From: Bacteroidales bacterium
GTDB taxonomy: Bacteria; Bacteroidota; Bacteroidia; Bacteroidales; B39-G9
NCBI GenBank assembly: GCA_023145555.1
Contig: JAGLDO010000011.1
Coordinates: forward strand, 1 to 9,369
Direction of reading: 5' to 3'
Length of the DNA: 9,369 nt
Below, piece after piece: positions 1 to 5,771 of this stretch. The notes beneath the pieces were generated by a model. The model saw only the letters and a program-made list of their open reading frames with translations, did no database searches and was not told the origin of the DNA. Numbering within the stretch: position 1 is the first letter of the stretch; each line of letters opens with the position of its first letter. The position numbers and the translations under genes are program-made.

Positions 1-299
1 TTTCCCAACTTTAAATAAGTAAGTACTTGTGCAGTATGCACATCATTAAGTGCTTCCACTGTTTTTATTTCAATTACTACTTTTTCTTCAACTAATAAAT
101 CTATTCTATATCCATGGTCTAGTTTTACTTCTTTATAAACAATTGGCATTGGTTTTTCTTTTTTAACATTTAAGCCTGCTCGTTTTAACTCATAGAATAA
201 ACATTCCTGATAAGCAGATTCTAATAAACCCGGACCTAAATGTCTGTGTACTTCTATTGCACAGCCAATAATCTTTTTAGATAATTCATTTTCAATCAT
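1..299 (-). CDS. GxxExxY family protein, C-terminus cut by window edge
   Basis: The first 99 residues can be read from an ATG at 299; the reading frame stays open to the left edge, so roughly the last quarter of a usual ~125-residue protein is missing. The name-giving motif is plain: HRHLGPGLLESAY at about residues 19-31 contains G-x-x-E-x-x-Y. Further on, YRIDLLVEEKVVIEIK (about 66-81) has the D...ExK spacing of a PD-(D/E)XK nuclease-like core, followed by HTAQVLTYLKLG, the conserved tail of the family. The biochemical function of GxxExxY proteins is not established, and nuclease activity here is only inference from the motif. The family is scattered in Bacteroidota and other phyla, often as a lone gene, as here. 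The start is supported by the typical opening MIENELSKKIIGCAIEVHR. The 218-bp gap upstream carries repeated words described separately. Confidence 0.9.
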   Translation of the reverse strand, partial: MIENELSKKIIGCAIEVHRHLGPGLLESAYQECLFYELKRAGLNVKKEKPMPIVYKEVKLDHGYRIDLLVEEKVVIEIKTVEALNDVHTAQVLTYLKLG

Positions 300-330
300 A
301 ATAATTAATTTTTCTTTGTAAAACTTAGTG

Positions 331-402
331 GAAACTCTGTGTTTCTTTGTGAAAGAACTATGTCACAGAGATGCTCAAAGAAAACTCAACGTTACACAAA
401 GG
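331..402. repeat. Mixed direct/inverted CACAGAG and CTTTGTG words upstream of GxxExxY gene
   Basis: In the leader of the GxxExxY gene CTCTGTG (335-341) is inverted as CACAGAG (364-370), TTTCTTTG (342-349) as CAAAGAAA (376-383), and CTTTGTG (345-351) as CACAAAG (395-401). The arms interleave rather than nest, so several alternative hairpins are possible but not all at once. On the minus strand this reads as a run of short CACAAAG/CACAGAG-like words leading to the start codon. I recall similar word-rich leaders before other GxxExxY genes, but cannot check this here. Function unknown. Confidence 0.5.
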
Positions 403-466
403 TGTTTAATACAATTACATTCATTATATAACAGCATCTCAAAATAAAATTTATGTGTTTTAATAC

Positions 467-510
467 GACACTTCCAAATCTTTCAGACACTGGAAGGTCT
501 TATTTTTTTT
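467..510 (+). terminator. Imperfect hairpin with T tract on the plus strand
   Basis: GAC-A-CTTCCA (467-476) pairs with TGGAAG-GTC (491-499), leaving one bulged A and a loop of 14, followed on the plus strand by TTATTTTTTTT (500-510). The T tract suits plus-strand transcription, yet both neighbouring genes are on the minus strand; for the 3' end of the TMTC-like gene (stop at 518-520) the hairpin lies about 19 bases downstream but without a following T run. It may end the minus-strand transcript weakly, or be a remnant. Confidence 0.3.
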
Positions 511-517
511 GTAAAGG

Positions 518-2521
518 CTATTTAAGTTTTTTAAACTCTTTTGCTTTTTCAAAATATTTATCAGCTTTATTTTTATCACCAAGTGCTCTGTATGTTATTC
601 CAAGATTATAAAAAACTTGAGGATCTTTTTTGTCTAATTTTGCAGCTATTTGCAAGACTTGAGCCGATTTTTTAAATTCGTGCAACAAACCATAAACAAC
701 TCCCAAATCTTTATAAGCCTGAGCTTTTTCAGGATTTATTTTAACAGCTCTTTGAAAATATGGAATTGCTTTTACATAGTTCATTTTAAATCTGCTGTAT
801 AACAAACCTAAGTTGTAATTTATATCGTAACGATTTTGATTAATTTTATAAAGTTCATTATACACCTTTATTTTATAATCTACACTGTCTAATTTACTAA
901 AAATCACCGAAATATTATTATACACATTTTCATAATTCGGATTACGATTTAAAATTCTTTTATAATAAAAAATAGTTTTGTCATAGTCTTTGTTGTATTC
1001 AAAATAAGCATTACCAAGCAAGAGCAAGGCATCATTATAATTTGGATAAATCTCGAGTGACTTTTGTAAATATTTTATTGATAATTTAAGATATTCGTCT
1101 CTTATTTTTTTATCACCGGTTTTTTGTGCTTTTTCAATAAGCTTTCCTCCAGCCGAGCAATTACTCTTTGCGCTATTTGTTGATGTTTTAACATCGGTTG
1201 TAAAAAGAACAAAATCGTTTTTCCATGCTTTATTTCTATCAATTGTTTTAAATGAATATAATGATAAAATCACGACTAACAACAGAGGTGAAAATATTGC
1301 TAGAAACTTCTTATTTTTAATGTGTTTTGGGATAAGATAGAATAAAAAATATGCCATTATTAAACAAAAACCAATTGACGGCATAAACATAAACCGTTCA
1401 TTCATAAACGTTCCTACAGGGAAAACTATGTTTGAGACTATTGAAAAAGTAATTAAAAAATAAAAAATTGAATAAGCAATAATGTTTTTTCTTTTCATCT
1501 TTAATAGAGAATAAACGAAAATAAACGAATAAAAAACAAGTGGTATTATTGCTCTCAAATCAATCCAGTTTATAATTGTTATTTGTTTTGGATAATAATC
1601 GAATGTTAATGGATGTGGGAATATTAAAAGTTTAATGTAAAGTCCGAGTGTATAAAATATTGTTGCATATTTTTGGGCAAATGTGGCATGCAAAAATGGA
1701 TTATTCATTAATTCAGTTGGAGCTTTAGACAAAGAATTTCCAATAACCGAATGTCTTATTATAAGGAAAAAAACGGTCGCAAAAATTAAAGGAATAATTG
1801 ACAGAGCAATTTTTTTAAATTTTTTTTCTGTAAAAAAATATATTGTTAATGGGATTATTAAAACAAAAGTTATTGAATTTTCTTTCGACATTAAGGCAAG
1901 AAACAATGAGAGAAAGCTATAAAAAAGGTTTCTCGACTTATCTTTCTCAAAATATTTTATGGTAAAATAAAGTGCAAGCAACGAAAACAAAAGAGCCATT
2001 ATCTCGTCGCGTCCTTTAATGTTAGCAACAACTTCGGTATGAATTGGATGTGCAATAAAAAGTAATACTGTTAGAAAAGGAATCGATAAATACCATTTAT
2101 TATTATGATATTTTGTTAACAGGCCGGATAATATTACAAAAATTAAAATCCCAATTAAAGCATATAACAATATGTTAATAAAATGACTAAGGTGAGGATT
2201 TTTGCCAAAAAACTGATGCTCAACAGCAAATGTAACAATTGATAAAGGACGATATCTGCCACCTGCAACCAATTTTTTATCTTTTCCGAAAAAACCGGTA
2301 AACGAATCGTGAGTTAAAATATCTTTAACACCTGCAAAGCCTTGTTGTGTAAAACTATTATCTGCAATTACAATTGCATCGTCTAAAGCATAATTATGAG
2401 TAATTGTGTTACCATAAATCAAAAACGACAACAGAAATAATATAGAATAAATAAAAAATTTATTATTCTTTAAGATAAAATTACTATTCTCTGTGTTAAT
2501 ATTATTTTTTGTTTTTGTCAT
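518..2521 (-). CDS. TMTC-like (DUF1736) membrane glycosyltransferase with C-terminal TPR tail
   Basis: A 667-residue polytopic membrane protein. Residues about 21-425 hold roughly ten or more hydrophobic segments; from about 475 to the end it is soluble and made of TPR units (for example around 495-530, 565-600, 601-634 and 635-667). Motifs match the TMTC/DUF1736 branch of GT-C glycosyltransferases: the acidic pair D47-D48 in the first outer loop (YALDDAIV), GRYRPLS at 88-94, HPIHTEVVANIKGRDE at 158-173, PHPLTFDYYP at 302-311 and NERFMFMPSIGFCL at 374-387. In eukaryotes TMTC proteins transfer mannose to Ser/Thr from a lipid-linked donor in the ER lumen, so by topology the loop and TPR tail here would face the periplasm. 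Donor and acceptor in bacteria are unknown, and many bacterial members are annotated only as TPR proteins. It starts 5 bp after the stop of the FKBP lipoprotein gene at 2527-3381, so it is probably the second gene of that transcript. Confidence 0.82.
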   Translation of the reverse strand: MTKTKNNINTENSNFILKNNKFFIYSILFLLSFLIYGNTITHNYALDDAIVIADNSFTQQGFAGVKDILTHDSFTGFFGKDKKLVAGGRYRPLSIVTFAVEHQFFGKNPHLSHFINILLYALIGILIFVILSGLLTKYHNNKWYLSIPFLTVLLFIAHPIHTEVVANIKGRDEIMALLFSLLALYFTIKYFEKDKSRNLFYSFLSLFLALMSKENSITFVLIIPLTIYFFTEKKFKKIALSIIPLIFATVFFLIIRHSVIGNSLSKAPTELMNNPFLHATFAQKYATIFYTLGLYIKLLIFPHPLTFDYYPKQITIINWIDLRAIIPLVFYSFIFVYSLLKMKRKNIIAYSIFYFLITFSIVSNIVFPVGTFMNERFMFMPSIGFCLIMAYFLFYLIPKHIKNKKFLAIFSPLLLVVILSLYSFKTIDRNKAWKNDFVLFTTDVKTSTNSAKSNCSAGGKLIEKAQKTGDKKIRDEYLKLSIKYLQKSLEIYPNYNDALLLLGNAYFEYNKDYDKTIFYYKRILNRNPNYENVYNNISVIFSKLDSVDYKIKVYNELYKINQNRYDINYNLGLLYSRFKMNYVKAIPYFQRAVKINPEKAQAYKDLGVVYGLLHEFKKSAQVLQIAAKLDKKDPQVFYNLGITYRALGDKNKADKYFEKAKEFKKLK

Positions 2522-2526
2522 CAGAA

Positions 2527-3381
2527 TTATTCAACCCTAAGCAATTCTACTTCAAAAATTAAAGTTGAATATGGCGCCACAGGGCCTTGTTGTTTATCGC
2601 CGTATGCAAGATATGATGGGATAATAATTTTTGCTTTACCACCTTCTCTCATTTTAGATATTCCTTCGTCTAATCCTTGAATTACATCACCAACACCAAA
2701 AGAAAATTCAAATGGTTTACGACGTTTATAAGTAGAATCAAATATTTTACCATCAACAAAATACCCCATATAATTAATTAGAACTTTTTTGCCGGGTTTT
2801 GGTTTTTTGCCTTTACCTTTTAGCGTCTCAACATAATACAAACCACTTTGAGTAGGCTCAACTGTTACATTTGTATTTTTAAGATATTGAATAAGCAATT
2901 CTTCTTCTTTGTCTCTGTTAGAAATTTTTAATGAACGTCTTTCCTGTTCAAATTTTTCGTAACTTAATACTTTAATGAGTTTGATATAAAAAGTTAACTT
3001 ACTGTCTGACTTTAAAAATTGAGGGAGTTTTTGCTTTCTATTAATATTATAGAAAGTTTTTGCATCAACAATAAAAACTGCACTGTCGCCGGTATGCATC
3101 ATAGCTAAACCATTCTGAATGCTTGGCATTTCATTTAATGGTTCTTTAAGTTGCATTCTGAAATAATTGTTTTCATCAATAACAGAATCTTTCTCGGTAG
3201 TATATTTCATTCTAAGCACAAGTATATCTCCAATTTCGGGCTTAACAGAATCTTTATTTTCAACAATAAATTTATATTCCAATCCGGATTTGTCCGTTTT
3301 AAAACCAGTTTTATTGCATGAAACAAAAATCAGAATCAAAGTTGTTAAAATCAATAATTTAAAATAAGATGTGTCTTTCAT
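2527..3381 (-). CDS. FKBP-type peptidyl-prolyl isomerase lipoprotein with two FKBP-like domains
   Basis: A 284-residue lipoprotein. The signal peptide ends in lipobox FVSC with acylated Cys22. A second domain (about 178-284) is a full FKBP: Y204, F214-D215, VIQGLDEG (233-240), AYGD (259-262) and F276 occupy the usual binding-pocket positions, so prolyl isomerase activity in the periplasm is likely. The first domain (about 32-140) has the same outline (GDILVLRMKY, IQNGLAMMHTGDSAVFIV, then a final FYIKLIKV strand) but lacks the FD pair and the prolyl pocket residues, so it looks like a degenerate FKBP copy. A charged helical linker (about 142-172) joins them. It is a paralogue of the gene at 3495-4370. 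Its own -7 element lies at 3405-3412. The TMTC-like gene follows after 5 bp. Four D-S-[V/A/T] sequons (44, 65, 99 and 215) match the Bacteroidota O-glycosylation rule. Substrates are unknown. Confidence 0.9.
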   Translation of the reverse strand: MKDTSYFKLLILTTLILIFVSCNKTGFKTDKSGLEYKFIVENKDSVKPEIGDILVLRMKYTTEKDSVIDENNYFRMQLKEPLNEMPSIQNGLAMMHTGDSAVFIVDAKTFYNINRKQKLPQFLKSDSKLTFYIKLIKVLSYEKFEQERRSLKISNRDKEEELLIQYLKNTNVTVEPTQSGLYYVETLKGKGKKPKPGKKVLINYMGYFVDGKIFDSTYKRRKPFEFSFGVGDVIQGLDEGISKMREGGKAKIIIPSYLAYGDKQQGPVAPYSTLIFEVELLRVE

Positions 3382-3404
3382 TTTTTTTTAGTTTTAATAA
3401 AATA

Positions 3405-3412
3405 CAAAAATA
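3405..3412 (-). promoter_or_regulatory. Predicted -7 element of FKBP lipoprotein/TMTC-like operon
   Basis: On the minus strand this reads TATTTTTG, a full match to the Bacteroidota -7 consensus TAnnTTTG, 23 bases before the ATG at 3381. No TTG -33 element is present at 16-23 bases upstream. The flanking bases resemble those around the -7 of the paralogous gene at 4405-4412, as expected if the promoter was copied with the gene. Confidence 0.4.
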
Positions 3413-3494
3413 AAAAATTGCAAAATCGGGAATATTTTTTCTTTAAATTATTTTCACAATTTTTCAATTTTTCAATAACCAACAAATAAAAAAA

Positions 3495-4370
3495 TTATTT
3501 TTTTGTTTTCACGTTTATTATTTCAATTTCATAAATCAATGAGGTAAAAGGTGGAATAATTCCTGTTGAAGAGCCGTTATCGCCAAAAGCAAGAGAAGAA
3601 GGAATAATCACAACAGCTTTTTCGCCTTGTTCCATCATTCCAATAGCTTCTTCAAGTCCGGGAATAACTTGTAATTCTGAACCATAAACAAAATCAAATG
3701 GTTGCTGTCTTTTTTTAGTAGAGTCGAAAAACTTGCCATTCAAAAATCGTCCGTCATAATCAATAGTTATAAGATCGCCTTTTTTAACTTTTTTACCATC
3801 ACCTTTTTTTACAGTAAAAAAATACAAGCCTGATTTTGTAGGTTCTACATCAACTTTTTGTTCGTCGATAAAACGTTTTAGAATCGTTTTTTCATAGTCT
3901 CCAAAATCTTCTATCCATTTTAAAAATTCTTCTTTGTCTGTTGTGTATTGTTCTTCTGTTCTAATATCATTCATCTTGATATCAACCTTCATTTGACTAT
4001 TGTTAGCTATAAATTGAGGCAATGATGTCTTCAGTGTTTTTGTAAAAAAATTATCGGCATCAATAATAAAAGTTGAGCTATCACCTTTCGAAAGCATTAA
4101 AAAACATTCGTCGATAGAACCTTTGTAATCAGGTTTTGTGATTTTAAAAGTTCTTTGTTCATGAAAAAATGAAGAATCATTAATTGTTTTATAATTAAGG
4201 TCTACGGTAACATAATTCCCTGACTTAGCAGGATTTACCTCTTCGCCAATAATATGAAGTTTATAATAAATACCTGTTTCTGTTTTAGAAAAACCAGTAT
4301 GTTTTGAAAAATAATCGCAAGAAGTAAAAAAGAAAGTTAAAACCAGTGTAATTAAAAAAAATTTTTTCAT
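3495..4370 (-). CDS. FKBP-type peptidyl-prolyl isomerase lipoprotein, paralogue of the downstream gene
   Basis: A 291-residue lipoprotein with lipobox FTSC and acylated Cys18. Layout equals that of the gene at 2527-3381: a divergent FKBP-like domain (about 31-140, ending in MKVDIKMNDI), a charged linker, and a well-conserved FKBP domain (about 181-288) with Y205, F215-D216, VIPGLEEA (235-242), AFGD (261-264, Phe where Tyr is usual) and Y280 where Phe is usual. The second domain should fold and may isomerise X-Pro bonds of envelope proteins; the two aromatic swaps are conservative. The stretch VEPTKSGLY before domain 2 matches VEPTQSGLY in the neighbour, which supports tandem duplication. The stop is 113 bp before the neighbour's start, and that gap holds a promoter, so the two need not share a transcript. 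The specific client is unknown. Confidence 0.9.
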   Translation of the reverse strand: MKKFFLITLVLTFFFTSCDYFSKHTGFSKTETGIYYKLHIIGEEVNPAKSGNYVTVDLNYKTINDSSFFHEQRTFKITKPDYKGSIDECFLMLSKGDSSTFIIDADNFFTKTLKTSLPQFIANNSQMKVDIKMNDIRTEEQYTTDKEEFLKWIEDFGDYEKTILKRFIDEQKVDVEPTKSGLYFFTVKKGDGKKVKKGDLITIDYDGRFLNGKFFDSTKKRQQPFDFVYGSELQVIPGLEEAIGMMEQGEKAVVIIPSSLAFGDNGSSTGIIPPFTSLIYEIEIINVKTKK

Positions 4371-4404
4371 GAGTTTATATTTTGCAAGATAAAAATTAAA
4401 AATA

Positions 4405-4412
4405 CAAAAGTA
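4405..4412 (-). promoter_or_regulatory. Predicted -7 element of upstream FKBP lipoprotein gene
   Basis: The minus strand reads TACTTTTG, a match to TAnnTTTG, 34 bases before the ATG at 4370. No TTG is found at the normal -33 distance, so confidence is limited. Confidence 0.4.
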
Positions 4413-4558
4413 ATTTCAAACAAAGTCATAAAGTTGTAAAAAATTATCTTGAAATTAAAGCATTAAACAAACACTTTTGCCTGTAAATTTATCAGATAAA
4501 TTTCAATAAAAAAAATTTTTAATTATTAAGTCCTTAAAAAGAAACAAAAAAAATCCAT

Positions 4559-4586
4559 AAAAAAATCCGACAAGGTGTCGGATTTT
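4559..4586 (-). terminator. Rho-independent terminator of the RRM-csp operon
   Basis: AAAATCCGACA and TGTCGGATTTT form an 11-bp perfect stem (4562-4572 with 4576-4586) around a 3-base loop. On the minus strand it is followed by seven T. It lies 34 bases past the csp stop codon. A-rich flanks on the other side could let it act weakly in both directions, but there is no plus-strand gene to end. Confidence 0.88.
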
Positions 4587-4620
4587 AAAATTTGTCTTAA
4601 AAAAAATATTAATATCTTTT

Positions 4621-4818
4621 TTACTCAACTTTTTTTACATCTTGTGCAATAGGACCTTTATCTCCATCAGCAATCTCAAACTCTACTTCTTGTTCTGGCT
4701 CTAATCTGCCACCAACATCATCAAGTCCTGAGCGATGTACGAAAATATCTTTTCCTTCTTCTGTTTGTATAAATCCATAACCTTTTACTTCATTATACCA
4801 TTTAACTGTACCTTTCAT
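4621..4818 (-). CDS. CspA-family cold shock protein
   Basis: A complete 65-residue single cold-shock domain. The nucleic-acid binding motifs are intact: KGYGFIQ (RNP1, about 12-18) and DIFVHRS (RNP2, about 24-30), preceded by the usual MKGTVKWYNE start. Proteins of this family bind single-stranded RNA and DNA in the cytoplasm and melt RNA structure, at low temperature or during normal growth. The gene starts 24 bp after the stop of the RRM gene, shows no promoter of its own in that gap, and ends in a strong terminator, so it is probably the second gene of a two-gene RNA-chaperone transcript. A gene letter (cspA, cspC and so on) cannot be assigned from sequence alone. Confidence 0.96.
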   Translation of the reverse strand: MKGTVKWYNEVKGYGFIQTEEGKDIFVHRSGLDDVGGRLEPEQEVEFEIADGDKGPIAQDVKKVE

Positions 4819-4842
4819 AATATATTATTTTGAATCAATTTA

Positions 4843-5112
4843 TTAATTAGAGATATCTCTATCATCTGTTTTTTTCTCACGCGCAACATTAACTTTAACG
4901 TTTCTGCCTTTGAAGTCAGTATCGTTCAACTCGTCAACAGCTTTTTGAGCTTCTTCATCGTTTAACATTTCAACAAAACCAAAACCTTTACTTCGTCCTG
5001 AGTACTTGTCAGTAATAATTTTTACAGAGTTAACAGCTCCGTATTTACCAAAAATTTCGCTTAATTCATCTTCTCCTATAGTGTAAGGAAGATTTCCTAC
5101 ATAAATATTCAT
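4843..5112 (-). CDS. RRM-domain RNA-binding protein
   Basis: An 89-residue protein that is nearly all one RNA recognition motif. RNP2 is IYVGNL (about 3-8) and RNP1 is KGFGFVEM (about 42-49), both with the aromatic residues that stack on RNA bases. A short basic, hydrophilic tail (about 75-89) follows. Small single-RRM proteins like this occur in Bacteroidota and cyanobacteria, where they act as cytoplasmic RNA-binding proteins and have been linked to post-transcriptional control and cold response; the targets here are unknown. It is the first gene of a probable transcript with the cold shock gene, driven by a well-formed promoter at 5141-5172. Predicted leader is only about 20-25 bases, too short for a CspA-style long thermosensing leader. 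Confidence 0.95.
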   Translation of the reverse strand: MNIYVGNLPYTIGEDELSEIFGKYGAVNSVKIITDKYSGRSKGFGFVEMLNDEEAQKAVDELNDTDFKGRNVKVNVAREKKTDDRDISN

Positions 5113-5140
5113 AATCGTTTTATTTAATTAATAGTTAACA

Positions 5141-5172
5141 CAAAGGTAAAGCTTAAATTTGAATAAAAACAA
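5141..5172 (-). promoter_or_regulatory. Bacteroidota-type promoter of RRM-csp operon
   Basis: The minus strand has -7 element TACCTTTG (5141-5148) and TTG at 5170-5172, with a 21-bp spacer, both fitting the Bacteroidota housekeeping consensus. The ATG at 5112 is 28 bases past the -7 element. Confidence 0.65.
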
Positions 5173-5190
5173 TAATTTTTTCATATTGTT
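5161..5190 (-). terminator. Weak AT-rich terminator after the GldI-like gene
   Basis: AACAATA (5168-5174) pairs with TATTGTT (5184-5190) around a 9-base loop; on the minus strand GTTTTTATTC follows. It lies about 33 bases past the stop at 5223. The stem is almost all A-T, so it would be weak. It overlaps the -33 element of the RRM promoter. Confidence 0.4.
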
Positions 5191-5222
5191 AACTTCCAAA
5201 GCATTTCCCTATAAAAATAATT

Positions 5223-5771
5223 TCAATTTGATATTTTAACAAGTTGAACATCATACACAATTGTTGCTCTTCTTGGTATTTTTTTATCGTCTCCAACTAA
5301 TCCATGAGCTAAGTGTGGAGGTAAAATAAACTTTGCCATATCACCTTCTCTCATTAAAAGAATTCCCTCTTCGAGCCCTGGCTCTACATCTCCATGTCCT
5401 GCTTTAAATTGTTTGTCTCCCAACGAATCGGACGAATAACAAAGCGTTCCATCTAATAAATTTACTGTATATTTTAATGTGACAATATTACCTTCTTCTG
5501 CTTTTCGCCCATTACCTTTATCATAAATCATGTACCACAAACCTGTTTTTGATATTTTCATATCCCATTTATGACGCTTCACATAATCGGAAATGACCTG
5601 AGCATCTTTTTTTACCAGATATTTGTTTATTTTAATTAATGGTTCTTTAAATTGAGCAACTTCTTCGTCAGTTCTATATCTTTGTTTTTGATTGCATGAA
5701 AAGAGAAAAACAAACATCAGAAAAAAACCACAGAAGAATATTTTATTATTTTTCATTTTCATCCAATTCAT
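5223..5771 (-). CDS. GldI-like FKBP-type peptidyl-prolyl isomerase lipoprotein
   Basis: A 182-residue lipoprotein with lipobox LFSC and Cys26, and one FKBP domain (about 77-181). Y101, VEPGLEEG (129-136) and Y173 fit the family, but the usual FD pair is replaced (LCYSS, 110-114) and the pocket Tyr of AYG is His156 (LAHG), so isomerase activity may be altered. Size, lipobox and position after a DHH phosphoesterase gene resemble gldI of gliding Flavobacteriia, whose product is a periplasmic folding factor needed for gliding; no other gld or T9SS gene is in the window, so gliding is not implied. The first ATG (5771) overlaps the upstream gene by 26 bp; in-frame ATGs at 5762 and 5756 give shorter overlaps and a more standard signal peptide (MKMKNNKIFF or MKNNKIFF). 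It is the second gene of the DHH transcript. Confidence 0.85.
   Translation of the reverse strand: MNWMKMKNNKIFFCGFFLMFVFLFSCNQKQRYRTDEEVAQFKEPLIKINKYLVKKDAQVISDYVKRHKWDMKISKTGLWYMIYDKGNGRKAEEGNIVTLKYTVNLLDGTLCYSSDSLGDKQFKAGHGDVEPGLEEGILLMREGDMAKFILPPHLAHGLVGDDKKIPRRATIVYDVQLVKISN

Noticed and set aside
1..299. GxxExxY protein as part of a defence system, given its PD-(D/E)XK-like motif
   Set aside because: No restriction, helicase, toxin or phage-related gene is next to it; the neighbours are housekeeping and envelope genes.
1683..1922. A 79-codon plus-strand reading frame inside the TMTC-like gene
   Set aside because: It lies wholly antisense to a well-supported membrane protein, has no family resemblance and no promoter.
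3167..3367. A 66-codon plus-strand reading frame over the start of the FKBP gene
   Set aside because: Antisense shadow of the lipoprotein coding region; no start signals.
3457..3476. Tandem 8-bp repeat CAATTTTT (two copies plus CAAT)
   Set aside because: Too short and too low in complexity to be a CRISPR or functional iteron; typical of AT-rich intergenic DNA.
5223..5771. Evidence for a gliding motility locus
   Set aside because: Only one GldI-like gene is present; GldI-like FKBPs also occur in non-gliding Bacteroidota.
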